Part shown: one piece after another, positions 56,952 through 64,000 of the stretch
How the letters are laid out: every line of letters begins with the position of its first letter
How positions within the stretch are numbered: the first letter of the stretch is position 1
Assembly: GCF_013408145.1 (NCBI RefSeq)
Contig: NZ_JACBZI010000001.1
Location: 186,001-250,000, forward strand
DNA from: Nocardioides marinus
Lineage (GTDB): Bacteria > Actinomycetota > Actinomycetes > Propionibacteriales > Nocardioidaceae
Length of the DNA: 64,000 nucleotides
Reading direction: 5' to 3'
Position numbers and translations under genes: made by a program
Notes under the pieces: model-generated
The model's database searches: none
Told to the model about the DNA's origin: nothing
What the model saw: the letters and a program-made list of their open reading frames with translations, nothing else

Positions 56952-57970
56952 GCTCCACCCCGCCCCCCGCCACGCTGGCCCTGCCGGTCACCGACGACGC
57001 GCTCGCGGCCCGGCTGCGCGCGCGCATGGAGACGGTCGAGAAGCTGCTCGACGGTCACGTGGAGGGTCGCACCGCCTACGTCACCGAGGCGGCGCGGCAT
57101 CTGCTGGCCGCCGGGGGCAAGCGGTTCCGTCCGCTGCTGGTGCTGCTGGCCTCCGAGACCGGTGAGCACCCCGACAGCGACGACGTGCTGACAGCCGCCT
57201 GCGTCGTGGAGATCACCCACCTCGGCTCGCTCTACCACGACGACGTGATGGACGAGGCGGCCCTGCGCCGCGGTGCCGACTCGGCCAACGCCCGCTGGGA
57301 CAACCTCGTCGCCATCCTCACCGGCGACTTCCTCTTCGCCCGCTCCTCCGAGCTCACCTCACGGTTGGGTGCCGACGCGGTGCGCATCCAGGCCGAGACG
57401 TTCACGCGCCTGGTCGAGGGCCAGATCATGGAGACCGTCCCGCCCGCCGACGGCGAGGACCCGCTCGAGCACTACCTCGAGGTGGTCGCGGGCAAGACCG
57501 GTTCGCTCATCGCGACCTCCGCGCGCTACGGCGCCCGCTTCGGGGGCGCCAGCCGCGAGGTGGAGGAGGCGCTGGCGGCGTACGGCGAGATCGTGGGGTC
57601 GGCCTTCCAGCTCTCCGACGACATCCTCGACATCGCCTCGGAGTCCGACGACTCGGGCAAGACCCCGGGCACCGACCTGCGCGAGGGCGTGCCCACCCTG
57701 CCGACGCTGATGGCCCAGTCCGCGTGCCGGTCCTCGACCGACCCGGCCGACGCGCGTCTGCTGGAGCTGCTGTCCGGCCCGATCACCGACGACGGGGAGG
57801 TCGAGGAGGCCCTGGCGCTGCTGCGGGCCCACCCCGCGATGGAGCAGGCCCGCGACTACGTCGTGGCGCGCGCCGCCGAGGCCAAGGCCCTGCTGGAGAT
57901 CCTGCCGCGGACGCCGGTGCGCACCGCGCTGGAGTCCTTCGCCGACCTGGTCGCCACCCGGACGGGCTGA
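56948..57970 (+). CDS. Polyprenyl diphosphate synthase (menaquinone side chain)
   Basis: 340 residues, all-alpha trans-isoprenyl synthase. First Asp-rich motif SLYHDDVMDEAALRRG; second AFQLSDDILDIASESDDSG; KRFRPLLVLLAS binds IPP. Small residues five positions before the first motif suggest a long product (heptaprenyl to nonaprenyl), suitable for MenA. GTG 56948 overlaps nuoN by 4 bp, so the enzyme is co-expressed with complex I, which uses menaquinone. Corresponds to grcC-like genes near menG in other actinobacteria. Confidence 0.92.
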   Translation: MSSTPPPATLALPVTDDALAARLRARMETVEKLLDGHVEGRTAYVTEAARHLLAAGGKRFRPLLVLLASETGEHPDSDDVLTAACVVEITHLGSLYHDDVMDEAALRRGADSANARWDNLVAILTGDFLFARSSELTSRLGADAVRIQAETFTRLVEGQIMETVPPADGEDPLEHYLEVVAGKTGSLIATSARYGARFGGASREVEEALAAYGEIVGSAFQLSDDILDIASESDDSGKTPGTDLREGVPTLPTLMAQSACRSSTDPADARLLELLSGPITDDGEVEEALALLRAHPAMEQARDYVVARAAEAKALLEILPRTPVRTALESFADLVATRTG

Positions 57971-57974
57971 CCTC

Positions 57975-58292
57975 GTGGTCGCCAGCAGGTCCGCGCGGGC
58001 CCGGAAGGCCGGCGTCGAGGCCGGGCCGCTCTCGCGGGTCCGCATCGAGGTCGGACCCGACGACTCGTTCGTCTACCGGATCGCCTGCACCGCCTGCACG
58101 ACCGCCACGGGGTCGGCCTGGTCGACGCACCGCCGCGGGGAAAACAACGGCTACCTCGCCGCGATGGACCGCTGGTCCTTCCACCTGGTCGAGAAGCACC
58201 CCGGCGCGGAGGCTCCGTGCCTGGTCCATCTCCCCGCGGCCCAGCAGCGCCTGCACGAGAGCCGCGAGCAGCGCGACGGCTCCACCGACTGA
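57975..58292 (+). CDS. Conserved small hypothetical protein
   Basis: 105 residues, GTG start 4 bp after the polyprenyl synthase stop, so probably the last gene of the nuo mRNA. A basic N-terminus is followed by DDSFVYRIACTACTTATGSA (one C-x2-C pair) and RWSFHLVEKHPGAEAPCLVH. It has no membrane segment or signal and I do not recognise a family. The Cys/His set (C-x2-C, then H and C) could bind a metal, but this is inference. Codon use with GC-rich third positions supports a true gene. Confidence 0.6.
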   Translation: MVASRSARARKAGVEAGPLSRVRIEVGPDDSFVYRIACTACTTATGSAWSTHRRGENNGYLAAMDRWSFHLVEKHPGAEAPCLVHLPAAQQRLHESREQRDGSTD

Positions 58293-58403
58293 CCCGGCCG
58301 GACCGCGCCGCCGGTGGGGACTGGTCGACCGAAACTGCCGCTTGTCGACCGGAGTTCCGTGTGACCAGCGGGTGTTTCACCACCCGGGTGGTGACACTGC
58401 TCC

Positions 58404-59312
58404 TCAGACCGCCGACGCCTCCGCAGCCAGCGCCAGCTGCCGTCGCCGGTGGGTCAGCGCCTCGACGGTGAAGACCACGAGCGCCACCCACACGAGCACG
58501 AAGCCGGCCCACCGGGCCGCGGGCATCTCCTCGCGGAACCACAGCACGCCGAGCAGGAACTGCAGGATCGGGGCGAGGTACTGCAGCAGCCCCAGCGTGG
58601 TCATCGAGACCCGGGTGGCGGCTGCCCCGAAGCAGATCAGCGGGATCGCGGTGATGATGCCGGTGGTCGTGAACAGCAGGGCGTGACCGACGCCGTGCTG
58701 GCCGACCTCGGCGGTGCCGCCCAGGCCGATGAGCAGCAGGTAGCCCAGGGCCACCGGGGCCAGGACGGCCGTCTCCACCGAGAGCGACTCCACCGCCCCG
58801 ACCGACGCCTTCTTCTTCGCCAGGCCGTAGCAGGCGAAGGAGAGGGCCAGGGTGATGGCGATCCATGGTGGGCGTCCGTACGCCGTCGTCAGCACCACCA
58901 CCGCCACGCCGGCCACCCCGAGGGCGGCCCACTGCAGCGGGCGCAGCCGCTCACCGAGGACGAACACGCCCATCAAGACGATGACCAGCGGGTTGATGAA
59001 GTAGCCCAGGGCGGTCTCCACGACCCGGTCGTGGGTGACGCCGTAGATGTAGCCGCCCCAGTTGACGCTGATGGCCACCGCGGCGAAGGTCAGCAGACGC
59101 AGTGCGCGTCGGTCCCGCACGACCGCCAGGAGGGAGTCGCGACGGCGCAGCAGCAGGATCAGCAGCCCGACGGTGAGCGTCGACCACACGATGCGGTGCC
59201 CGAGCATCTCCAGGGCACCCGCGGGCTCGAGGAGGGGGAAGTAGAGCGGGAAGAGTCCCCACATGAGGTACGCCGCCGCCCCCAGCGCCACCCCGCGACC
59301 CGAGTCGTTCAC
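58404..59312 (-). CDS. rarD: RarD/EamA family transporter
   Basis: 302 residues, ten hydrophobic segments in two EamA repeats. GVALGAAAYLMWGLFPLYFP at the start; VNWGGYIYGVTHDRVVETAL and GYFINPLVIVLMGVFVLGER are RarD-specific. Function unknown (named for chloramphenicol sensitivity); possibly metabolite export. GTG 59312 with TATGCT ending 6 bases upstream. Divergent from the secreted protein. Confidence 0.88.
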   Translation of the reverse strand: MNDSGRGVALGAAAYLMWGLFPLYFPLLEPAGALEMLGHRIVWSTLTVGLLILLLRRRDSLLAVVRDRRALRLLTFAAVAISVNWGGYIYGVTHDRVVETALGYFINPLVIVLMGVFVLGERLRPLQWAALGVAGVAVVVLTTAYGRPPWIAITLALSFACYGLAKKKASVGAVESLSVETAVLAPVALGYLLLIGLGGTAEVGQHGVGHALLFTTTGIITAIPLICFGAAATRVSMTTLGLLQYLAPILQFLLGVLWFREEMPAARWAGFVLVWVALVVFTVEALTHRRRQLALAAEASAV

Positions 59313-59400
59313 CACCGGAGCATAAGAGCCCTGTTTGTGCGGGGCCGCATCGGGGCAGAGACCCGGCACGGCTACAGAACCCACCCCCCAGGAGCCCCCC

Positions 59401-59823
59401 ATGCGGACCGTCCACCGCCCCCTCGTCCACGTCCGTCGTGTCCTCGCCGCGGTGCTGCTCGCCCTCGGGTTGGTCGCCGCCACGCTGCCGGCAGCCCAGG
59501 CCGAGCAGGTCGAGCGCCAGATCACCATCAACGGCAAGGAGCCGAAGGAGAACAAGTTCCTCATCAAGGGCAAGATCTCCCCGAGCACCGGCAAGCCCGT
59601 GAACGCGATCATCGAGGTCAAGCACTGCAAGCAGGCGAAGGACTGCGGGGCCGCCTGGAAGCGCTTCGCCAAGATCAAGACGAACAAGGCGGGCCGCTAC
59701 AGCGAGCGGGTCAAGGGCGTGAAGAAGGGGCACAAGCGGGTCTACTACCGCGTCGCCACCAAGGAGAACGCGAAGTTCCTGGCCGCCGTCTCGCCGGAGA
59801 TCTACATCTACCGGATCTTCTGA
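59401..59823 (+). CDS. Secreted lysine-rich protein of unknown function
   Basis: 140 residues. Signal peptide VLAAVLLALGLVAATLPAAQ with cleavage after AQA; the mature 105 residues are very basic and beta-rich (FLIKGKISPSTGKPVNAIIE, HCKQAKDCG, KAGRYSERVKGVKKGHKRVY). The two Cys could form a disulfide. Repeated turn and strand spacing resembles carboxypeptidase-regulatory (CNA-B-like) domains. CAGGAG is 6-12 bases before ATG 59401. A strong terminator follows. Confidence 0.78.
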   Translation: MRTVHRPLVHVRRVLAAVLLALGLVAATLPAAQAEQVERQITINGKEPKENKFLIKGKISPSTGKPVNAIIEVKHCKQAKDCGAAWKRFAKIKTNKAGRYSERVKGVKKGHKRVYYRVATKENAKFLAAVSPEIYIYRIF

Positions 59824-59841
59824 GCCGCGTCCCGGTCGACC

Positions 59842-59884
59842 ACGACGAAGGGCCCCCACCGGTGTGGTGGGGGCCCTTCGTCGT
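59842..59884. terminator. Bidirectional terminator between the secreted gene and korB
   Basis: 19-bp perfect stem, ACGACGAAGGGCCCCCACC (59842-59860) with 59866-59884 and a 5-base loop. Convergent genes end on both sides. Confidence 0.9.
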
Positions 59885-59910
59885 CGTGCGGCACGGGCCG
59901 CGGAGGTTCC

Positions 59911-61023
59911 TCAGACGACCGTCCAGGTGTCGCCGCCGCCGATGAGGGCGGCGAGCCGCTCGGTGGGCGCGGCGGCGCCCGCGGCCTCGAGGTCGCCGGC
60001 GGCGGTGGCCAGCTGGGAGCGGGCCTGGTCGTCGTACGTCGCCCGCTCGACCTGGCGGAAGATCCCGATCGGGCTCTGGTTGAGGTAGCCGGAGTCGGTC
60101 AGGCGGCTGATCGCGAAGGCCGTGCTCGGGTCGGGGTTGTGCGCGTCGTGGACCAGGATCGCGTCGGCACCGGCCTCGGCGACCTGCACGACCTCGACCC
60201 CGCCGCCCGCGGAGCGGACCAGGCCCTTGGAGCCCAGGCCGTCCTCGCCGGGGGCGCCGAAGCGGATCGGCTCGCCGTGGACCAGCGGGATGATCGCGTC
60301 GGCCTTGGTGTCGTTGTTCTTGATCGCGTCGAACGCGCCGTCGTTGAAGATCGGGCAGTTCTGGTAGATCTCGACCAGCGAGGTGCCGCGGTGGGCGGCG
60401 GCCGCGGCGAGCACCGAGGTGAGGTGCTTGCGGTCGGAGTCGATCGTGCGGGCCACGAAGGTGCCCTCGGCGCCCAGGGCCAGCGAGACGGGGTTGAACG
60501 GGTGGTCCACCGAGCCCATCGGGGTCGACTTGGTGATCTTGCCGGCCTCGGAGGTGGGGGAGTACTGACCCTTGGTGAGGCCGTAGATCCGGTTGTTGAA
60601 CAGCAGGATCGTCATGTTGACGTTGCGGCGCAGCGCGTGGATCAGGTGGTTGCCGCCGATCGAGAGCGCGTCGCCGTCGCCGGTGACGACCCACACCGAG
60701 AGGTCCTCGCGCGCGGTGGCCAGGCCGGTCGCGATCGAGGGGGCACGCCCGTGGATCGAGTGCATGCCGTAGGTGTCGAGGTAGTACGGGAAGCGGCTCG
60801 AGCATCCGATGCCGGAGATGAACACGATGTTCTCGCGGCGCAGCCCGAGGTCGGGCAGGAAGGACTGTACGGCCTTGAGCACGGCGTAGTCACCGCACCC
60901 GGGGCACCAGCGGACCTCCTGGTCCGACGAGAAGTCCTTGCCGGTCTGGGTCTCGCCCTCACCGATGGTGGGGACGCCCTCGGTGCCGGAGCGGAAGGTC
61001 GGGATGTTCAGGTCGACACTCAC
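59911..61023 (-). CDS. korB: 2-oxoacid:ferredoxin oxidoreductase subunit beta
   Basis: 370 residues; thiamine-diphosphate subunit. EVRWCPGCGDYAVLKAVQ, GIGCSSRFPYYLDTYGMHSI, the ThDP motif GDGDALSIGGNHLIHALRRN and NNRIYGLTKGQYSPTS. It decarboxylates a 2-oxoacid (2-oxoglutarate in M. tuberculosis KorAB) and reduces ferredoxin. GTG 61023 overlaps the korA stop. Substrate assumed from actinobacterial homologues. Confidence 0.93.
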   Translation of the reverse strand: MSVDLNIPTFRSGTEGVPTIGEGETQTGKDFSSDQEVRWCPGCGDYAVLKAVQSFLPDLGLRRENIVFISGIGCSSRFPYYLDTYGMHSIHGRAPSIATGLATAREDLSVWVVTGDGDALSIGGNHLIHALRRNVNMTILLFNNRIYGLTKGQYSPTSEAGKITKSTPMGSVDHPFNPVSLALGAEGTFVARTIDSDRKHLTSVLAAAAAHRGTSLVEIYQNCPIFNDGAFDAIKNNDTKADAIIPLVHGEPIRFGAPGEDGLGSKGLVRSAGGGVEVVQVAEAGADAILVHDAHNPDPSTAFAISRLTDSGYLNQSPIGIFRQVERATYDDQARSQLATAAGDLEAAGAAAPTERLAALIGGGDTWTVV

Positions 61024-62951
61024 TGGTGGACCTCCTGGCTGGTCGCGACGGACAGGTCGAGCTCCTCGAGCGGGATGCCCTCGGCCTCGGCCACGAGGTG
61101 GCCCACGGCCTCGGCCAGCTCGGCTGCCTTGATCGGCATGCCGTTGACCTGGTTGTAGCCGATGGCGTCGACGAGGTACTTCGCGCGCAGCAGCATCGAG
61201 AGCTGGCCGAGGTTCATCTCGGGGACCAGCACCTTGTCGTAGCGCTTCAGGACCTCGCCGAGGTCCTTCGGGAAGGGGTTGAGGTGGCGCAGGTGGGCCT
61301 GGGCCACGTGGTAGCCGGCGCGGCGGACGCGGCGGCAGGCGGCACCGATCGGGCCGTACGTCGAGCCCCAGCCCAGCACCAGCACCTTCGCCTCGCCCCC
61401 GGACGGGTCGTCGACCTCCAGCGGGGGCAGGGAGTCGGCGATCCGGTCGATCTTGGCCTGGCGGGTGCGGACCATGAAGTCGTGGTTGGCCGGGTCGTAG
61501 GAGATGTTGCCGGTGATGTCGGCCTTCTCCAGTCCGCCGATGCGGTGCTCGAGACCGGCCACGCCGGGGGGCGCCCACGGACGGGCGAGGGTCTCGGGGT
61601 CACGGGCGTAGGGCTGGAACTCGCCCTCGTCGGTGAGGTCGTCGGCGGTGGCGAACGCCGGGTCGATGGACGGCAGGTCCGCGACGTCGGGGATCCGCCA
61701 GGGCTCGGAGCCGTTGGCGAGGTAGCCGTCGGAGAGCAGCATCACCGGGGTGCGGTAGGTGACCGCGATCCGGGTGGCCTCGACCGCTGCCTCGAAGCAG
61801 TCGCCGGGCGACTGAGGTGCCACGACCGGGACCGGCGCCTCGCCGTTGCGGCCGAACATCGCCTGCAGCAGGTCGGCCTGCTCGGTCTTGGTCGGCAGAC
61901 CGGTCGACGGGCCACCGCGCTGGACGTCGACGACGATCAGCGGCAGCTCGGTCATCACCGCGAGGCCGATGGCCTCGGACTTCAGCGCGACTCCGGGGCC
62001 GGAGGTCGAGGTGACGCCCAGGGCGCCACCGAAGGAGGCGCCGATCGCGGCACCGATGCCGGCGATCTCGTCCTCGGCCTGGAAGGTCGTGACACCGAAG
62101 CCCTTGTGCTTGCTCAGCTCGTGGAGGATGTCGGAGGCCGGGGTGATGGGGTAGGTGCCGAGGAAGACCGGCAGGCCGGACTGCACGCCACCGGCGACCA
62201 GGCCCCACGCGAGCGCGAGGTTGCCGGTGATGTTGCGGTAGGTCCCGGGCGCCATCGTGGCCGGCTTGACCTCGTAGCGCACCACGAAGGTCTCGGTGGT
62301 CTCGCCGAAGTTCCAGCCCGCCTTGAAGGCGGTGATGTTGGCGTCGCGGATGTCGGGGACCTTCGCGAACCGCTTGGACAGGAAGCTCTCGGTGGTGTCG
62401 GTGGGACGGCCGTACATCCACGACAGCAGCCCGAGGGCGAACATGTTCTTCGCACGGGCGGCGTCCTTGCGGGAGAGCCCGAACTCCTTGACCGCCTCGA
62501 CCGTCATGCCGGTCAGGTCGACGGGGTGGACCCCGAAGTCGGCCAGCGGGCCGGCCGTGTCGTCGATGGAGTCGAGCGGGTTCTCGGCGTACCCGGCCTT
62601 CTCGAGGTTGCGCTTGGTGAAGTCGTGGGTGTCCACGATGATCGTCGCGCCCTTGGGCAGGTCGGCCAGGTTGGCCTTGAGTGCCGCCGGGTTCATCGCC
62701 ACCAGCACGTCCGGCGCGTCGCCGGGGGTGAGGATGTCGTGGTCGGCGAAGTGCACCTGGAACGACGAGACACCCGGGATCGTGCCCTGGGGGGCGCGGA
62801 TCTCGGCGGGGAAGTTGGGCAGCGTCACCAGGTCGTTGCCGAACGCGGCCGACTCCTGGGTGAACCGGTCGCCGGTGAGCTGCATGCCGTCACCGGAGTC
62901 GCCCGCGAACCGGATGATCACCCGGTCGAGCTGCTTGACCTGCTTGGACAC
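61020..62951 (-). CDS. korA: 2-oxoacid:ferredoxin oxidoreductase subunit alpha (gamma-alpha fusion)
   Basis: 643 residues. Residues 1-190 are the gamma domain (VIIRFAGDSGDGMQLTGDRF); residues 200-600 the alpha domain (PVFLGTYPITPASDILHELS and STSGPGVALKSEAIGLAVM). Pairs with KorB, encoded 4 bp overlapping downstream. GTG 62951 has AAGGAG upstream; the ATG at 62990 adds 13 residues. No ferredoxin gene is adjacent. A palindrome GAACGTGTTC is found 56-65 bp upstream. Confidence 0.93.
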   Translation of the reverse strand: MSKQVKQLDRVIIRFAGDSGDGMQLTGDRFTQESAAFGNDLVTLPNFPAEIRAPQGTIPGVSSFQVHFADHDILTPGDAPDVLVAMNPAALKANLADLPKGATIIVDTHDFTKRNLEKAGYAENPLDSIDDTAGPLADFGVHPVDLTGMTVEAVKEFGLSRKDAARAKNMFALGLLSWMYGRPTDTTESFLSKRFAKVPDIRDANITAFKAGWNFGETTETFVVRYEVKPATMAPGTYRNITGNLALAWGLVAGGVQSGLPVFLGTYPITPASDILHELSKHKGFGVTTFQAEDEIAGIGAAIGASFGGALGVTSTSGPGVALKSEAIGLAVMTELPLIVVDVQRGGPSTGLPTKTEQADLLQAMFGRNGEAPVPVVAPQSPGDCFEAAVEATRIAVTYRTPVMLLSDGYLANGSEPWRIPDVADLPSIDPAFATADDLTDEGEFQPYARDPETLARPWAPPGVAGLEHRIGGLEKADITGNISYDPANHDFMVRTRQAKIDRIADSLPPLEVDDPSGGEAKVLVLGWGSTYGPIGAACRRVRRAGYHVAQAHLRHLNPFPKDLGEVLKRYDKVLVPEMNLGQLSMLLRAKYLVDAIGYNQVNGMPIKAAELAEAVGHLVAEAEGIPLEELDLSVATSQEVHQ

Positions 62952-63005
62952 GGTGCGTCCACTCCTTCGTGCTGCGCGTGGGCCGCGCACTGCCGTACGT
63001 CGTAC

Positions 63006-63019
63006 GAGAACGTGTTCTA
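63006..63019. promoter_or_regulatory. KstR-like palindrome upstream of korA
   Basis: GAGAACGTGTTCTA fits the TnnAACnnGTTnnA pattern of KstR-type TetR regulators at 7 of 8 fixed positions. It lies 55-68 bp before the korA start. A separate palindrome TGGACAGGTGTCCA is at 63042-63055, with GGACACC again at 63065-63071, able to form a hairpin. The rest of the 340-bp gap (62952-63291) is GC-rich without further structure until the promoter at 63186. Confidence 0.45.
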
Positions 63020-63185
63020 GTTTCGCACGGTTTCCGTGACTTGGACAGGTGTCCAGAAATGCCCGGACACCTCGCCAACTGTAGTCGCGCGGTGGTGGGC
63101 GGCCGGCCGCGTATCACCCGTCGTCGGTCCGCGCGGTGCCGGTCGGCGGGCCGGGGAGATCCGGGTCACGTCGTCGGCGCGCCGC

Positions 63186-63215
63186 TTGACGCCGAAAGCA
63201 AGTAAATGCACTAAT
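63186..63215 (+). promoter_or_regulatory. Promoter of the sulfate-binding protein gene
   Basis: TTGACG (63186-63191), 18-base spacer, ACTAAT (63210-63215), in the most AT-rich stretch of the region. The leader of about 70 nt has a small hairpin GACGGG/CCCGTC (63228-63244). Confidence 0.6.
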
Positions 63216-63291
63216 TCACTCGACATTGACGGGAATGGCCCGTCATCCCCCCATCGGGGCCCGCCGAGTGCGGGCCGGAGAACGAGTGACC

Positions 63292-64000
63292 ATGACCAGG
63301 ACCCTTCCCCGCCGCGTCGCCCTGAGCGGCCTGCTCCCGATCTCCCTGCTGCTCGCCGCCTGCTCGGCCAGCGGCACCGGTGCCACGACCGAGGGGGTGG
63401 ACCCGATCGCGGTCAACGCCTTCTCGGTGATGGAGGCGGCCAACGTCCCGGTGTTCGAGGACTTCGCCGCCACCGAGGCCGCGGGCGACCTCGCCGCGTC
63501 CGACTTCGTGACCTCCTACGGCGCGTCGGGGGACCAGAGCCGGGCCGTCGTGGCCGGCGCCGACGCCGACGTCGTGCACTACTCGCTGGAGACCGACATC
63601 ACCCGGTTGGTCGACGAGGGCCTGGTGGCCGAGGACTGGCGCGAGACCCCGACCCGCGGGATCGCGACGTCCTCGGTCGTGGTCTTCGTGGTCCGCGAGG
63701 GCAACCCGTTGGGCATCGAGACCTGGGACGACCTCGTCGAGAAGGACGCCGAGATCATCACACCGAACCCCGGCTCCTCCGGCTCGGCGCGGTGGAACAT
63801 CCTCGCCGCCTGGGCGCACGTCGTGGGCAACGGCGGGGACGAGGACGAGGCGAGGGGCTTCCTGGCCGACCTGCTGGACCACACCATCGCCCTGCCCGCC
63901 TCGGGCCGTGAGGCCACGACCGCCTTCACCGACGGCAGCGGCGACGTGCTGCTGTCCTACGAGAACGAGGCGATCCTGGCCAGGCAGAACGGGGCCGAGG
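63292..64000 (+). CDS. Sulfate ABC transporter substrate-binding lipoprotein (3' end missing)
   Basis: 236 residues read to the window edge without a stop. Lipobox LLAAC at about residues 20-24. The body matches Sbp/CysP-type periplasmic sulfate binders: VTSYGASGDQSRAVVAGADA, VVHYSLETDITRLVDEGLV, TPNPGSSGSARWNILAAWAH, and VLLSYENEAILARQN. Captures sulfate or thiosulfate outside the membrane. The permease and ATPase genes should follow to the right. ATG 63292 follows the promoter at 63186 by about 75 nt. Confidence 0.9.
   Translation, partial: MTRTLPRRVALSGLLPISLLLAACSASGTGATTEGVDPIAVNAFSVMEAANVPVFEDFAATEAAGDLAASDFVTSYGASGDQSRAVVAGADADVVHYSLETDITRLVDEGLVAEDWRETPTRGIATSSVVVFVVREGNPLGIETWDDLVEKDAEIITPNPGSSGSARWNILAAWAHVVGNGGDEDEARGFLADLLDHTIALPASGREATTAFTDGSGDVLLSYENEAILARQNGAE

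Noticed and set aside
63192..63229. BldN-type promoter before the sulfate-binding gene
   Set aside because: GTAAAT-N16-CATTGA has several mismatches, and a better TTGACG/ACTAAT promoter overlaps it.
63216..63291. SAM-type riboswitch in the sulfate-binding gene leader
   Set aside because: The leader is only about 70 nt with one small hairpin; no conserved SAM-binding core is seen.

Overview
The window is about 64 kb of high-GC actinobacterial chromosome. Gene order, menaquinone synthesis, a mycothiol-type nitroreductase and actinobacterial heme and cytochrome c operons point to the Propionibacteriales, most likely Nocardioides or a close relative (inference; no rRNA gene is present). I see no tRNA, rRNA, transposase, prophage or CRISPR array. 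Nearly all of it is core housekeeping DNA; the unusual material is in the promoters and in a family of intergenic repeats.

Layout. (1) 1-2.9 kb: end of an ABC exporter, then proline dehydrogenase and proC. (2) 3.1-8.3 kb: a DsbA-fold mycothiol nitroreductase homologue, an AcuC-type deacetylase, a small HTH protein, a 33-residue basic ribosomal protein missed by length cut-offs, an epimerase and an acyltransferase. (3) 8.4-10.6 kb: a BldN-type ECF sigma factor and an RsbN-like anti-sigma factor. (4) 10.8-19.8 kb: SerB1-like HAD phosphatase divergent from an acyl-CoA ligase and glutaredoxin, then rex-hemA-hemC-cobA/hemD and hemB. (5) 19.8-20.4 kb: a 620-bp island of five kinds of repeat. (6) 20.4-27.9 kb: a secreted lytic transglycosylase, then hemL, a phosphatase, a TlpA-like thioredoxin, ccdA, resB and ccsB (heme supply plus System II cytochrome c maturation). 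(7) 28-40.9 kb: an orphan histidine kinase, small membrane proteins and menA, menE, menC, menD, menF and menG, with an SDR, a LysE exporter, an MBL hydrolase and an arylsulfotransferase-like protein interspersed. (8) 41.1-58.3 kb: the complete 14-gene nuo operon (complex I), a polyprenyl diphosphate synthase and a small unknown. (9) 58.4-64 kb: rarD, a secreted basic protein, korA-korB and the start of a sulfate-binding lipoprotein.

The genes form a respiratory theme: heme and cytochrome c assembly, menaquinone head group and side chain, complex I, and a ferredoxin-linked 2-oxoacid oxidoreductase. Two Rex-type operators, one before rex-hem and one before nuo, suggest NADH/NAD+ control of both ends of the chain. 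A second layer is the BldN/RsbN pair: CGTAACC-N16-CGTTGA stands directly before the rsbN-like gene and a near-identical element stands before the lytic transglycosylase, suggesting a small BldN regulon. About eighteen first genes have a -10 hexamer ending 6-8 bases before the start codon, which indicates leaderless mRNAs, often from compact divergent promoters.

Most lines of open reading in other frames are shadows of these genes and are left out. Start codons were chosen from family lengths, Shine-Dalgarno sites, 4-bp overlaps and the leaderless -10 spacing.
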